Positions 35,700-45,456 of a stretch of 64,000 nt of DNA are shown here, one piece after another. The notes beneath the pieces were generated by a model. The model was not told the origin of the DNA, ran no database searches, and was given only the letters and a program-made list of their open reading frames with translations. Each line of letters starts with the position of its first letter. Within the stretch, counting starts at the first letter, position 1. The DNA is from Chitinophaga parva (GTDB taxonomy: Bacteria; Bacteroidota; Bacteroidia; Chitinophagales; Chitinophagaceae), in NCBI RefSeq assembly GCF_003071345.1, contig NZ_QCYK01000002.1, positions 434,001 through 498,000 on the forward strand, read 5' to 3'. The position numbers and the translations under genes are program-made.

Positions 35700-37172
35700 A
35701 TGATACCTGCATTGCTCGTCTACCTGTTCAAAGCAAACCTGGCACTGGCTATCTTCTGCGGCATTCACTACGCGGTGCTGCACCGTCTCACCTTCGTGAA
35801 AGGTAACCGCTGGTTCCTGCTGGGCGGCGCCTTGAGTGCGCTGCTGCTGCCACTGATACCCGTCAACGACCTGCTGATGAAGCACGAAGAGCTGCAACAG
35901 GTGGTGATACTTTACCTGCCATCCCTGCCCGCGCCCAAGCCTGCACGCCCCTTTGCGTGGGATATTGTCACCACGGTATTCTGGATAGGGGTAACGGTAA
36001 TGGCTATACGCTTTATATTACAGCTCCTGTCGCTGGGCCGCCTGCACCGCAGTGCGCAGCCAGCGCAAATAGACGGATACCGGGTGCACACCCTGCGGCA
36101 AAGCGTAAGTCCTTTCTCTTTTTTCAGGAACATATACCTCAATCCCGCGCTGCATGCGCCCCACGCGCTGCCCGGCATCCTGCGCCACGAAGCGGTGCAC
36201 GTGCGCCAGTGGCATACACTGGATATAATGCTGGGCGCTGTTGTGCAGGTCTTTGCGTGGTTCAACCCCGCAGCCTGGCTGTTGCAGCACGCCATCCGCG
36301 AAAACCTGGAGTTCATTACAGACCGCACCATCCTGCGGGAAGGCATGAACGCCCAACAATATCAATACAGTCTGTTAGAAGTTAATGGGATCCCAACTGC
36401 GACGGCCATCGCAAACAATTTCAATTTCTCATCTCTTAAAAACAGGATCAAAATGATGAACAAGCAACGCTCACCGCAATACCAGGTATTGCGCTATACA
36501 ATACCCGTGGTGGCCGCAATGGCGCTGGTACTGGTGCTCAATGCCAGCAAGGCTGCCCTCATGCCCGTAAAAGACAAGATCATCAGCCTTACGGCACCGC
36601 TGCGCTCAACGCCCGCAGATACAGCAACGCCGAAGATCATAGAAGACGGCCAGTCCAAAGACAAGCAGGAGCCCACCGGTACAAAGGTGTCCGGGGACAA
36701 AAACACAAAAAACGGGCAGACGTTCACGATGAAAGGTGATGTCCTTGTAGCAGAAGACCGGGTAATGCCGGGTAACGGAGGCAGCGCCGCTACCATTACG
36801 GGTGATAACATCACGATGTCCGAAAGAGGCGCTACCACACTGCAATCCGGGGATACCGGCGCTCCCCGCATCATGATCGTAGGATATGGTACACCGCGCG
36901 GCGAAGAAATACGGGACACCGTTTTGGGCCGGAAGGGAGCCATCCGGATAGGGACCGGGAAGCCGGGGGAAGAACCCCTATACATTGTTGACGGGAAACC
37001 GGCAGACACGAAAGCGCTGTCTGGCCTCAGCCCGGACAATATCCAGTCTATTGACGTGCTGAAAGACGCCGGCGCAACTGCCATCTATGGCCCCAGGGCG
37101 AAGTATGGCGTGATCCTCATTACCACTAAAAAGGGTTCCCAGGCACCCGCATCCACCGGTAACAAACAATAA
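35700..37172 (+). CDS. BlaR1-like M56 membrane metallopeptidase with C-terminal TonB-plug-like domain
   Basis: The protein has about 490 aa from ATG 35700. Four hydrophobic helices surround the zinc protease site, HEAVH in [15 protein letters not shown], with a third-ligand region [11 protein letters not shown] further helix ([18 protein letters not shown]) leads to a low-complexity periplasmic stretch. The last 60 residues ([54 protein letters not shown]) read like the plug domain of SusC-type receptors. The protease half should cleave the BlaI-like repressor. The plug-like end may act as a sensor or bind TonB-system partners. Confidence 0.87.
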   Translation: MIPALLVYLFKANLALAIFCGIHYAVLHRLTFVKGNRWFLLGGALSALLLPLIPVNDLLMKHEELQQVVILYLPSLPAPKPARPFAWDIVTTVFWIGVTVMAIRFILQLLSLGRLHRSAQPAQIDGYRVHTLRQSVSPFSFFRNIYLNPALHAPHALPGILRHEAVHVRQWHTLDIMLGAVVQVFAWFNPAAWLLQHAIRENLEFITDRTILREGMNAQQYQYSLLEVNGIPTATAIANNFNFSSLKNRIKMMNKQRSPQYQVLRYTIPVVAAMALVLVLNASKAALMPVKDKIISLTAPLRSTPADTATPKIIEDGQSKDKQEPTGTKVSGDKNTKNGQTFTMKGDVLVAEDRVMPGNGGSAATITGDNITMSERGATTLQSGDTGAPRIMIVGYGTPRGEEIRDTVLGRKGAIRIGTGKPGEEPLYIVDGKPADTKALSGLSPDNIQSIDVLKDAGATAIYGPRAKYGVILITTKKGSQAPASTGNKQ

Positions 37173-37255
37173 ACTGCCCGTACCATTTATAGAAAATAGA
37201 CAGCATACCGTAAAAACAACCACGGCACTTCATTCCTGATCCGCTGATCGTACAC

Positions 37256-37291
37256 AAACCGCACCGGCCTCACTCCGGTGCAGTTGTGTTT
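37256..37291 (+). terminator. Possible terminator after the M56 gene
   Basis: GCACCGG (37261-37267) and CCGGTGC (37275-37281) form a strong 7-bp stem with a 7-nt loop. Only a short mixed tract (AGTTGTGTTT) follows, so termination strength is uncertain. Confidence 0.45.
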
Positions 37292-37366
37292 CAGGATTAA
37301 CAATAATATAATGCCTGTATCCCGCTAAACTGGCGTAAAATGCAGGGTTATGGCAGGTAGGTGAAC

Positions 37367-38794
37367 ATGCCTGTCCGTATCGTACAAATGCATCAATTCC
37401 CGGAACATTTTACCCGCCAGGATTTTGGCGATGATTTCAAGTGGGGCGTGGCCATCTCCGCGGTCCAGAATGAAGGCGCCGCAACACTGGATGGCAAAGG
37501 CCGTTCTATCTGGGACGTTTTCAGCCAGCAAAAAGGCAAGATCAGGGACCGCAGCCATCCGCATATCGCTACTGATTTTTACAACCGTTACCGCGAAGAC
37601 ATCCGCCTGGCCAAAGAACTGGGCTTCTCCGTATTCCGCTTTTCCATTTCCTGGACCCGCCTTATTCCCCTGGGCACCGGCGCTATTAACGATGCCGGTA
37701 TTGCCTTTTACCACCGCGTGATAGATGCATGCCTGGAAATGGGCCTGGAGCCTTACGTGACCCTTTATCACTGGGACCTGCCCCAGGCCCTGGAGCAAAA
37801 AGGCGGCTGGACCCACCGGGGCACCGTGTTTGCCTTTGAAGAATTTACCCGCCTGTGCTGCCGCGAGTATGGTGATAAAGTGAAGAACTGGATCATCCTC
37901 AATGAGCCTTTTGGCTTCACTTCGCTGGGCTATATGCTGGGCGTACATGCTCCCGGCAGGTTTGGCCTGTCCTACTTCCTGCCGGCCGTGCATCATGTGG
38001 CCCTGGCCCAGGCGGCCGGTGGCACCGTGGTGCGGGAAATGGTGAAAGATGCCGTGATAGGCACCACGTATTCCTGCTCCCACATTGTGCCCTATACGCA
38101 GCAATCGCAGGACCTGCAGGCCGCTGCAAGGGCAGATGCGCTTTTTAACCGCTTGTTCATAGAGCCCGCACTGGGGTTGGGTTACCCGGCAGATGCCTTT
38201 CCCTTGCTGCATAAAATAGAGCGGCGTTACGCCCTCTGGCGCGATTGGGATAAGCTGGCGTTCGACTTTGATTACATTGGTATCCAGAACTATTTTCCAC
38301 TTACCGTGCATTTCAATGCCTTCATGCCTTACGTGCAAATGTCGGAGGTGAAGGCCTCCAGCCGCCAAGTGCCGCTTACAGGGCTGGGATGGGAGATCAG
38401 CGGGGAGGGGATGTACAATATCCTGAAACAATTTGCCGCTTATGATGGGGTGAAGAAGATCATCGTTACGGAAGGCGGAGCGTCCTTCCCGGACCTGATT
38501 GCTGAGGGTAATGTGCCGGATCAGCAGCGTATTGATTATTTCCGGGAATACCTGGGCGCCGTGCTGCGGGCCAAAAGGGAAGGCATCCCGGTGGAGGGGT
38601 ATTTTGCCTGGACCCTTACCGATAATTTTGAATGGGCGGAAGGCTACCGGGCGCGTTTTGGGCTGGTGCACGTGGATTTTGAGACCCAGCAGCGTACTAT
38701 TAAGGCTTCAGGGAGGTGGTTCCAGCATTTTTTGCGGGGAGCGGATGTGGCCGCGCAAACAGCAGGTACCAGGGCGGGACATCTCCGTATCTGA
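37367..38794 (+). CDS. Glycoside hydrolase family 1 beta-glucosidase-like protein
   Basis: The protein has about 475 aa. The GH1 (beta/alpha)8 barrel is complete: DFKWGVAISAVQNEG at the start, FSISWTRLIPLG, LYHWDLPQALEQKGGW, the acid/base Glu in WIILNEPFGF, the nucleophile Glu in IIVTEGGASF, and the C-terminal WTLTDNFEWAEGYRARFGLVHVDF. No signal peptide is seen, so it is probably cytoplasmic and acts on beta-linked disaccharides. Starts at GTG 37361 or ATG 37388 are also possible. The gene is monocistronic. Confidence 0.92.
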   Translation: MPVRIVQMHQFPEHFTRQDFGDDFKWGVAISAVQNEGAATLDGKGRSIWDVFSQQKGKIRDRSHPHIATDFYNRYREDIRLAKELGFSVFRFSISWTRLIPLGTGAINDAGIAFYHRVIDACLEMGLEPYVTLYHWDLPQALEQKGGWTHRGTVFAFEEFTRLCCREYGDKVKNWIILNEPFGFTSLGYMLGVHAPGRFGLSYFLPAVHHVALAQAAGGTVVREMVKDAVIGTTYSCSHIVPYTQQSQDLQAAARADALFNRLFIEPALGLGYPADAFPLLHKIERRYALWRDWDKLAFDFDYIGIQNYFPLTVHFNAFMPYVQMSEVKASSRQVPLTGLGWEISGEGMYNILKQFAAYDGVKKIIVTEGGASFPDLIAEGNVPDQQRIDYFREYLGAVLRAKREGIPVEGYFAWTLTDNFEWAEGYRARFGLVHVDFETQQRTIKASGRWFQHFLRGADVAAQTAGTRAGHLRI

Positions 38795-38824
38795 CATGCA
38801 TTTTCACCGGATGAACCTATAAAA

Positions 38825-38848
38825 AAAGCCGCCCTCAAAGGCGGCTTT
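38825..38848. terminator. Bidirectional terminator between GH1 and OM barrel gene
   Basis: AAAGCCGCC (38825-38833) and GGCGGCTTT (38840-38848) form a perfect 9-bp stem with a 6-nt loop, with A and T tracts on either side. It serves both convergent genes. Confidence 0.87.
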
Positions 38849-38873
38849 CATTGTATTGATGACATTCACATAA

Positions 38874-40121
38874 TTAGTACTCCTTGCGCTTAATGAACCA
38901 CAGGTCACGGAAGGTGAGGTGGAACACGGCATTCACATATGTTTCCTGCACCAGGCCCCCCGCCATGGTACCACGCCGGCCTATTTCCATGGCCAGGGAG
39001 TAGCGGAGAATGTAGCCCTTGGGAATGGACACCCCTACGGTTACATTGTTGTCAGTGATATTATGACCGTCAATGCTCAGGTAACTTTCATTGTGGCTAC
39101 CACCCAGTTGCAGCAGGATACCTTCCATGGCGCCATTATAATAGGTCTTGGTCAGGGAATACTCCAGGCCACCGGAAATGCGGGTAGCATCCTTCAACTG
39201 GTAAGTGGTGGTCTTGTTCAGGTCATTCCACAACTGGCGGCGCACATCCCCTACGATGGTCAGCTTGTCATTAGACAGGGAGAAACCACCTCCATATTCC
39301 ACCGGCAGGGTGAAACCTTCCTTGGCCAGGTCGTCTTCAAACAGGGTCTGGTCAGATGAATTGTTGATGGTGATCTTCGGACGCATCGTGAGCGGCGTCT
39401 TGAAGCGGTAGGTTGCCCCCAGGCCCAGGTTCCATTTTTTAGACAACTTGGCGTGGTACTGCGCGCCACCCGTAAAATTCACGTTGTAAGCGTACTCGCT
39501 GCGTTGTGAATAAATAGACCCGTTGGAGATATTATCGTTGAAGGTTTCTTTGGCATTGATAGGGCCAAACAGGAAAGCGGAAGAAATACCCAGTGACAGG
39601 TTCTTAGTAACGCGTACCCCGTTGGACCAATAGATGCGGTTCAGCCCACCGGAGCCTTCCACCGTAGCCTTCAGATCGGTGGCGGCACCTGCAATGGATT
39701 TATTTTCACTCAGACTGTAATCTACAGAGCTGTAAGGTGAAAAACCTACTGCGGAGCCCCAGCGGCCAGGGACCACATTGAACCCGAAAGCTACGTGGCG
39801 GAACTGGAAATCCCCGCCGGTAGAACTGGTTTGGGTGCTCTTATAGTCGGAAATTTTAAAATTGAGCGCACCTTCCAGCATAAAGTTCTGGGTGGGCACG
39901 GCAGCATAGGAGGCCGGGTTGAGTTCATTCAGGAAGCCTACGGATTGCCGGGCCATACCGGAACTACCTATACCAAAACCACGGCTGTAATCATGTTGGT
40001 CCAGGTCCCCGATGGCAAATGCGGAGTACAAAGAATTCGCTCCCTTCTGCGCCACTGCCTGTTGTCCTATCAGCAGTAACACGGAACCTGCGCCAACGCT
40101 TAAGATCTTTTTAATATTCAT
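38874..40121 (-). CDS. Outer-membrane beta-barrel protein, FadL/OmpP1-like
   Basis: The protein has 415 aa. A signal peptide (LLLIGQQAVAQ) and an N-terminal GANSLYSAFAIGDL..RGFGIGSSGMARQSVGFLNELNPASYAAV precede many alternating beta strands to the end. The early GSSGMA...NPAS pattern is typical of FadL-type (OmpP1/PorV-like) barrels, which transport hydrophobic compounds or serve as T9SS accessory barrels. Which role applies is not clear. It is encoded just downstream of a DUF4270 lipoprotein on the same strand, 21 bp apart, so they are co-transcribed. Confidence 0.72.
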   Translation of the reverse strand: MNIKKILSVGAGSVLLLIGQQAVAQKGANSLYSAFAIGDLDQHDYSRGFGIGSSGMARQSVGFLNELNPASYAAVPTQNFMLEGALNFKISDYKSTQTSSTGGDFQFRHVAFGFNVVPGRWGSAVGFSPYSSVDYSLSENKSIAGAATDLKATVEGSGGLNRIYWSNGVRVTKNLSLGISSAFLFGPINAKETFNDNISNGSIYSQRSEYAYNVNFTGGAQYHAKLSKKWNLGLGATYRFKTPLTMRPKITINNSSDQTLFEDDLAKEGFTLPVEYGGGFSLSNDKLTIVGDVRRQLWNDLNKTTTYQLKDATRISGGLEYSLTKTYYNGAMEGILLQLGGSHNESYLSIDGHNITDNNVTVGVSIPKGYILRYSLAMEIGRRGTMAGGLVQETYVNAVFHLTFRDLWFIKRKEY

Positions 40122-40142
40122 ATCGATGATTACGGCCTTTTA

Positions 40143-41543
40143 TTATTGGTAGTTTAGGTAATAAACCTGAATGGTCATTCTGTTGGTGGTGGCGGTGCTA
40201 TGCTTGGCATCGCTGAGGAGGATCCGGTCTGTGCGGGCACGGAAATCGCCCAGGTTAGGCATGATCATCAGGCCATGCATATTTTCCGGGCCGCCCTGTA
40301 CAGCGATCTGGTTGGCGATAAAGTTGGAAATATCGTACGTATAAGCCGTTTGTTCACTCGCCAGCTTGTCTATCACCAGGTTCCCATACTGGGTGCCACC
40401 CGTGGGTGAAGTGAGTGTATCTAATACGTGGTTATCGCGGTCTACCTCGCAAAGTGTCAGTTTGGGAGGCAGGGTAAATACAGAATAGGAACTGTTCACC
40501 GGGCGCAAGACCAGCACGGCTTTCAGCACATGCGTGAACTTCGCATAGTTCAGCAGGTTGGGCAGGGTAGGGAAATCCAGGCGGGCTACCAGGCCGGTAG
40601 CTGGCTGTATGTAGGCTACATGGCCGAGGTCGTTGGAACTGATAGACCGGTACTTGTTCAGGCCAGGATAGGGGATCTGATCCATTTTCCCGATGGGGGT
40701 GCCAGTGCGGTTCCACTTGTAAGAGTTGAACTGCAGCTGGTTATCCGTGATCTTGAACGTGAGGGCCTGCGGAGTGGAAACAAGGTCCCGCAGGTGGTAG
40801 TGCACACGCAGGTAAGCGGTGGTATCGGACCCGCCGAAGCCCATGATGATATTTTGCCCGTTGTGGCTGGTAGTCTGGATGGAAATGCCGCCAAAGTAGT
40901 TCAGGAAATCCGCCTGGCTGGTGAGGGCCACGGTATGGCGGCGTGCCTGGTCCAGGAAGTCCTGGCCGATGGCGTCCGGGAGCCTTATATGTATAATGGA
41001 GTCCACGCTGGGGCGGAGCCTGCCGCTCCAGGTACCCAGGGGCGTGGCATCGTAAGGCCAGGTCTCATTATTATACAAGGCCGTCTGCGTGGTGGGCAGC
41101 AGGATCTTTTTAGTAAGCTTGTGCACATTGATGGTCTGCACGCTCATACTGTCGCCGTAGAAGTAGTGGTTGGGCTTCAGCACAAATTCGGTGGAGTCGT
41201 ACACCACGTTGTTGTCGATGGTGGTAGAAGTGGTAGCCGGTGTTTCCAGGTGAAAATAAGAACCTGCGGTAAGGGTCCCGAAATTGGGATCTGTGTACTC
41301 GCCGGTCAGGATGGTGGCCGACCCGGAGGTCACCAAGGAGTCCAGCTGGTAGGTGCTGAGGGCGCACGTAAGCGAATCTACCAGTGTGTAATTCGTCTGA
41401 TGTTCCGGGTCAATCAACCCGTCGTATTGAAAAGGTGTCTTATCGCACGAAACGATGGCCGTCAAGGGCAAAATGCACATGATAAGCATGCAGGTGTTGT
41501 AAAACCGCCTGCTTTGGAATGAACGGTACTTGGCAAAATTCAT
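40143..41543 (-). CDS. DUF4270 lipoprotein
   Basis: From ATG 41543 the protein is 466 aa. A lipoprotein signal (MLIMCILPLTAIVSC) ends in a lipobox Cys, followed by DKTPFQYDGLIDPE. The body has the DUF4270 layout: ..DSLVTSGSATILTGEYTDPNFGTLTAGSYFHL.. and a C-terminal domain ending RMTIQVYYLNYQ. DUF4270 proteins are surface or periplasmic lipoproteins of Bacteroidota with no established activity. The 5' region (41544-41799) is an A/T-rich gap shared with the divergent kelch gene. Confidence 0.78.
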   Translation of the reverse strand: MNFAKYRSFQSRRFYNTCMLIMCILPLTAIVSCDKTPFQYDGLIDPEHQTNYTLVDSLTCALSTYQLDSLVTSGSATILTGEYTDPNFGTLTAGSYFHLETPATTSTTIDNNVVYDSTEFVLKPNHYFYGDSMSVQTINVHKLTKKILLPTTQTALYNNETWPYDATPLGTWSGRLRPSVDSIIHIRLPDAIGQDFLDQARRHTVALTSQADFLNYFGGISIQTTSHNGQNIIMGFGGSDTTAYLRVHYHLRDLVSTPQALTFKITDNQLQFNSYKWNRTGTPIGKMDQIPYPGLNKYRSISSNDLGHVAYIQPATGLVARLDFPTLPNLLNYAKFTHVLKAVLVLRPVNSSYSVFTLPPKLTLCEVDRDNHVLDTLTSPTGGTQYGNLVIDKLASEQTAYTYDISNFIANQIAVQGGPENMHGLMIMPNLGDFRARTDRILLSDAKHSTATTNRMTIQVYYLNYQ

Positions 41544-41674
41544 GGAGCGCAATTTCAATCAGGGATGGTACCCTTTCGCTTTTAATTATGCGAATTACGG
41601 TAATTTATCGATGAATATTAATAGTGTATCTTTTAAAATTTGCATTATGGCACCCCTGCCAGCCGCAAAAATAT

Positions 41675-41682
41675 TAGCTTTG
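41675..41682 (+). promoter_or_regulatory. Candidate -7 box upstream of the kelch gene
   Basis: TAGCTTTG matches TAnnTTTG exactly, 117 nt before the kelch ATG, but no -33 partner is seen at the usual distance. Confidence 0.3.
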
Positions 41683-41799
41683 GAAGATAAAAAACGTAAT
41701 TTCACGGCGGAAATGAAAGCTTACATCTATTTCCACTAGAAGGCTAATGTAAGCACCAATAATTTTGAACACCTTAAAAAATTCAATTAAAATTCAGCT

Positions 41800-42837
41800 A
41801 TGCGGTTATTAAAAGGTTCTTGGCTCGTGTTGTTGCTGGCGGCAGTGGCCTGCTCCAAAAGTGATAATAATGATAAACTGGGCAACTGGCACAAGGATGG
41901 ATCAGTAGGCTCCCTCCCGGCGGGAAGGATTCTCTCTGCGGGTTTTGTAGTGGGTGACAGCGCTTACTATGGTACTGGCTTTGACGGCAACGTAGGTACA
42001 ACTGCCTTTTGGACATATGAAGTTAAAAACCATACGTGGAACCAGATCGCCGACTTCACGGGTGCTCCCCGTTGGGCTGCGGCCGCCTTTGGTGCGGGTG
42101 GCAAAGGTTACGTAGGTACTGGCTATGACGGTCAATACTATTACAACGATTTCTATCAATACGATCCCAAAACCGGCGCCTGGACCCGTATCCAGGACCT
42201 GCCCGGAACTAAACGCCGCTATGCTACCGGCTTTGGTATTGGTGACACGGGTTACCTGACTTCCGGCCAGGACTCTACCCCGGCTGCCAAGAAGGATTTT
42301 TATTACCTGAACACTTCTTCCAACACCTGGACTAAAGGCTATGGTGAATATAACGGTGATCCCCGCTACGGTGCTACTGTATTTGTGCTCAATAACATTG
42401 CTTATTTTGCTACAGGTATGTCCAATAGCGGTACCACTACTACCGACTTCTATGCAATGAGCCCGGACAGTCTCAAGGCAGGTGTGAACCCCTGGCACAA
42501 ACTCCGGGATATCACCAACTCCAGCGTAGATTCTTACGATGACAAGTACACTACCATCGTGCGTACTTACGGTGCTGCTTTCACCATCGGTGATAAAGGA
42601 TATATCGCTACCGGCCAGAACGGTGGTTCTACCCAGACCTGCTGGGAATATGATTACAAAACTGACCAGTGGACACAGAAGTCTGACTTTGAAGGTAATG
42701 CCCGCTATGGCGCATTCGGCTTTACCCTGAACAACCACGGTTACATTGCCGGTGGTGGTTCTTCCCAGTCTACTAACTCCCTGTACACCGATATGTACTG
42801 GTTTGCACCGAACGAAACGCTGACTGCGAACGACTAA
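41800..42837 (+). CDS. Kelch-repeat lipoprotein
   Basis: The protein has 345 aa. A signal (LLLAAVAC, Cys18) is followed by about six kelch-like blades, each with a GKGYVGTGYDG..NDFYQYDPKTGAWTRIQDLPG-like core. Repeats start near residues 45, 95, 145, 195, 250 and 290. Such propellers bind ligands or proteins at the cell surface. The gene overlaps the following DUF4907 gene by one base (TAATG), as in other Bacteroidota pairs, so the two products likely work together. Confidence 0.85.
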   Translation: MRLLKGSWLVLLLAAVACSKSDNNDKLGNWHKDGSVGSLPAGRILSAGFVVGDSAYYGTGFDGNVGTTAFWTYEVKNHTWNQIADFTGAPRWAAAAFGAGGKGYVGTGYDGQYYYNDFYQYDPKTGAWTRIQDLPGTKRRYATGFGIGDTGYLTSGQDSTPAAKKDFYYLNTSSNTWTKGYGEYNGDPRYGATVFVLNNIAYFATGMSNSGTTTTDFYAMSPDSLKAGVNPWHKLRDITNSSVDSYDDKYTTIVRTYGAAFTIGDKGYIATGQNGGSTQTCWEYDYKTDQWTQKSDFEGNARYGAFGFTLNNHGYIAGGGSSQSTNSLYTDMYWFAPNETLTAND

Positions 42838-43184
42838 TGACGAGAACGAATTGGATACTTTTTGCTGGCAGCCTGTTGATCCTGATCTTTGTATTGGTCA
42901 GGAACAACAGGCACCATGCTAAAAGGCCCGGCCACGAGGTGACCGCCAGGGCTTTTGAATGGCCGGAACGCCCCGGGGCCTTCGGTTTTTATATGTTGGT
43001 GGACGGCGATACCGTGATCCGCCAGGCCTGCATCCCGGCTATCCAGGGCAAATATGCCTTTGCCAGCCTGGAAGATGCACAGAAAACAGGTGACTGCATG
43101 GCGCGCCGTTTTGTGGCAAAACCCATCGAGTTACCCACGCTGACCGTGCATGACCTGGACTCCCTGGGTATCAAACATCCCTGA
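42837..43184 (+). CDS. DUF4907 family protein
   Basis: The protein has 115 aa. An N-terminal anchor helix (WILFAGSLLILIFVLV) is followed by GFYMLVDGDTVIRQACIPAIQGKYAFASLEDAQKTGDCMARRF and LPTLTVHDLDSLGIK, the layout of DUF4907 proteins. It begins within the kelch stop codon. The function is unknown; gene order suggests a kelch-DUF4907-LytS/LytR module. Confidence 0.75.
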   Translation: MTRTNWILFAGSLLILIFVLVRNNRHHAKRPGHEVTARAFEWPERPGAFGFYMLVDGDTVIRQACIPAIQGKYAFASLEDAQKTGDCMARRFVAKPIELPTLTVHDLDSLGIKHP

Positions 43185-43347
43185 CCGCCAGCAGTGGCTT
43201 CTTTCCCTAACCCCACCCGCCCGCTGCGGCTGCTTCTTCTCCCTAACCCGCAATGGTGGCCCTCCCCAGGCTACATATAGGATTCATTTTAACATATGTT
43301 TAAGGCCTCTTTAAGGAACTTTAACAAATCCGTTAGGGTTAAAGGTG

Positions 43348-43355
43348 TAAGTTTG
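43348..43355 (+). promoter_or_regulatory. Candidate -7 box for the two-component operon
   Basis: TAAGTTTG fits TAnnTTTG exactly and lies 14 nt before the histidine kinase ATG. It implies a very short 5' UTR; no -33 TTG is seen. Confidence 0.4.
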
Positions 43356-43369
43356 GGCGATTCTCACCC

Positions 43370-44629
43370 ATGATCCACTATAAGCAATTTATCCAGAATA
43401 AGATCGTCGTTATCTTGCTGCAGGTAGCGGCATGGGCTTGCTTTTTCTTTTTCCCGTTTTTCATTTACCGCATCCAGGTGCAGGATTCATCTTTCTTTTT
43501 CAAGGAATTGATCAATGCCCTTTTCCTGATTGCGCTGTTTTATGTAAATATTTACCTGCTCATTCCGCGTTTCCTGGTGCGCAAGCACCTGCCGCGTTAC
43601 CTGGGGATGGTGGTGCTCATGGTGGGTATCATCGTGGTACAGCAGGCGGCCGTGGAATATGTGTTTTTTAAAAATGTAACCAATAAGCCCCGCCTCATCG
43701 GGATGCAATACGAGCGTGCGGCCCCGCATGTAACACCGGCCGGCCACACCCCGTTATTACAGAATCAGGACGGCCAGCCGCTGGTGAGCCAGTCCCTGGT
43801 GGGCGATAGTTTTTACGCACCACCCTCTTTCATGGAGCGCAGCCTGCGGGATAGCCTCTACAGCACAGATGTGCCCGCCCAGCGCCGCTTCTTTTCGGGC
43901 AATGTGTTCCTGGTGGAAGTGCTGCGCAAATCCAGCCTGTTTGCCTTGCTCATGCTGTTCATGAGCGGCTTTATTAAAATAGCGCTGGAGTGGTTCAATA
44001 CCGAAAAACAGAAGGAGGCGCTGGAACTGGCCCAGGTAAATGCAGAACTGCGTTTTCTCAAGTCCCAGATCAACCCGCATTTCCTCTTCAATACCCTGAA
44101 CACTATTTATTCCCTGGCCCATAAAAAATCGGAGCAAACGGAAGACGCCATCCTGAAGCTGTCCGGCATTATGCGCTACGTAATCTACCTGTCTAACGAG
44201 AACCGGGTACCGCTGATCAATGAAATGCAATACCTGGAAAATTATATCGAAATACAGAAACTACGCCTGCTCAAGGACATCCGCGTCCAGTACCTGGTGA
44301 ACGGTGATCCGGAGGGCCTGCTCATAGAGCCCATGATGCTGATACCCTTTGTGGAGAATGCTTTCAAGCACGGAATCAGTTATGCGGAGCCCTCGTTCAT
44401 CAACATTAACCTGGATATCCTGGGGGATGAAATGCACCTGCAGGTGAGCAACAGCCTGTTTAAACAACGGGTATCTGAAAGAGGAGGCATAGGACTGGCC
44501 AATGTGGTGAAAAGACTGGAACTGGGCTACACCGGCGCCCATCAATTGTACGTAGGCGAGCAGGAAGATAAATTCATCATAGATCTAAAAATAGTGCTGA
44601 AACATGATACGATGTATAGCGGTGGATGA
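43370..44629 (+). CDS. LytS/YehU-type sensor histidine kinase
   Basis: The protein has 419 aa. Four hydrophobic helices (about 11-35, 42-65, 75-100 and 190-210) surround a periplasmic loop. The His_kinase domain has SQINPHFLFNTLNTIYSLAHKKSE with the phosphorylated His, and a C-terminal ATPase with PMMLIPFVENAFKHGIS and GGIGLANVVKRLELGY. It phosphorylates the LytTR regulator encoded next; the two genes overlap by 26 bp. The signal it senses is unknown. Confidence 0.93.
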   Translation: MIHYKQFIQNKIVVILLQVAAWACFFFFPFFIYRIQVQDSSFFFKELINALFLIALFYVNIYLLIPRFLVRKHLPRYLGMVVLMVGIIVVQQAAVEYVFFKNVTNKPRLIGMQYERAAPHVTPAGHTPLLQNQDGQPLVSQSLVGDSFYAPPSFMERSLRDSLYSTDVPAQRRFFSGNVFLVEVLRKSSLFALLMLFMSGFIKIALEWFNTEKQKEALELAQVNAELRFLKSQINPHFLFNTLNTIYSLAHKKSEQTEDAILKLSGIMRYVIYLSNENRVPLINEMQYLENYIEIQKLRLLKDIRVQYLVNGDPEGLLIEPMMLIPFVENAFKHGISYAEPSFININLDILGDEMHLQVSNSLFKQRVSERGGIGLANVVKRLELGYTGAHQLYVGEQEDKFIIDLKIVLKHDTMYSGG

Positions 44630-45320
44630 TGAGCCACTGGCGCTCGAGATCATCGAAGATTATGCTAAAAAATCTGCTGCGCTGCAACTGGTGCAGAAAT
44701 TTAACCGGGCTGCAGACGCCCTTAAATTTTTGCAGGAAGAAGAGCGGGTGGACCTTATTTTCCTGGATATAAAAATGCCGGATATTGATGGTATACAATT
44801 GGTGAAATCACTAAAGAACCCGCCGCTGATCATCTTTACCAGCGCATACGAACAGTATGCCCTGGACGGGTATAACCTGGATGTGATCGATTATTTGCTG
44901 AAGCCCATTTCCTTTGAGCGCTTCCTCAAATCCGTGACCAAGGTGCAGGAATACCTGTCAAAGGAAAAAGCGCCGTCATCTGCCACCATCGGGGATGGTA
45001 AGCTTAATGATTACATCTTTATCAAAACAGAATACAAGATCATCAAGATCAACCTGGAAGATATATTGTTCATCGAAGCCCTGAAAGATTATACGAAAAT
45101 TTATACACAGAACCAGCCGGTGCTCACCCTGCGCAGTCTTAAATCATTTGAGAACAAATTGCCGCAGGAAAAATTTATCCGGGTGCATCGCTCTTACCTT
45201 GTATCGCTCGATAAAATCAACTCGGTGGAAAGAAACACCGTGATGATTGCAAACCAGCCCATTCCCATCAGTGAGGGCTATCGCGATCGCTTTTATGAAC
45301 TTATCAGCCGCAACAGCTAA
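44604..45320 (+). CDS. LytTR-family response regulator
   Basis: The protein has 238 aa. Residues 1-120 are a receiver (CIAVDDEPLALEIIEDY, phospho-acceptor Asp in IFLDIKMPDIDG, Lys in DYLLKPIS). Residues about 140-238 are a LytTR DNA-binding domain (FIKTEYKIIKINLEDILFIEALKDYTKIYTQ, FIRVHRSYLVSLDKI). It is coupled to the upstream histidine kinase by gene overlap. Confidence 0.95.
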   Translation: MIRCIAVDDEPLALEIIEDYAKKSAALQLVQKFNRAADALKFLQEEERVDLIFLDIKMPDIDGIQLVKSLKNPPLIIFTSAYEQYALDGYNLDVIDYLLKPISFERFLKSVTKVQEYLSKEKAPSSATIGDGKLNDYIFIKTEYKIIKINLEDILFIEALKDYTKIYTQNQPVLTLRSLKSFENKLPQEKFIRVHRSYLVSLDKINSVERNTVMIANQPIPISEGYRDRFYELISRNS

Positions 45321-45366
45321 GCAGATCTAAATCGGGGTACACTAGACCGGACAGCCGAAAAGCTGC

Positions 45367-45390
45367 CATCCGCCTGTGTTTCAGCGGATG
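45367..45390 (+). terminator. Weak stem-loop after the response regulator
   Basis: CATCCGC (45367-45373) pairs with GCGGATG (45384-45390) around a 10-nt loop. The following CCGCCTTTTA is not a strong T tract, so this may only attenuate read-through. Confidence 0.35.
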
Positions 45391-45456
45391 CCGCCTTTTA
45401 CGGTGAAGGGTACTTTTATGCAAAAAAATACACACACTCATTCACAAAGCATTGTT

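Noticed and set aside
41530..41739. 69-aa frame in the A/T-rich gap before the kelch gene
   Set aside because: It overlaps the divergent DUF4270 start and a candidate promoter; composition does not look coding.
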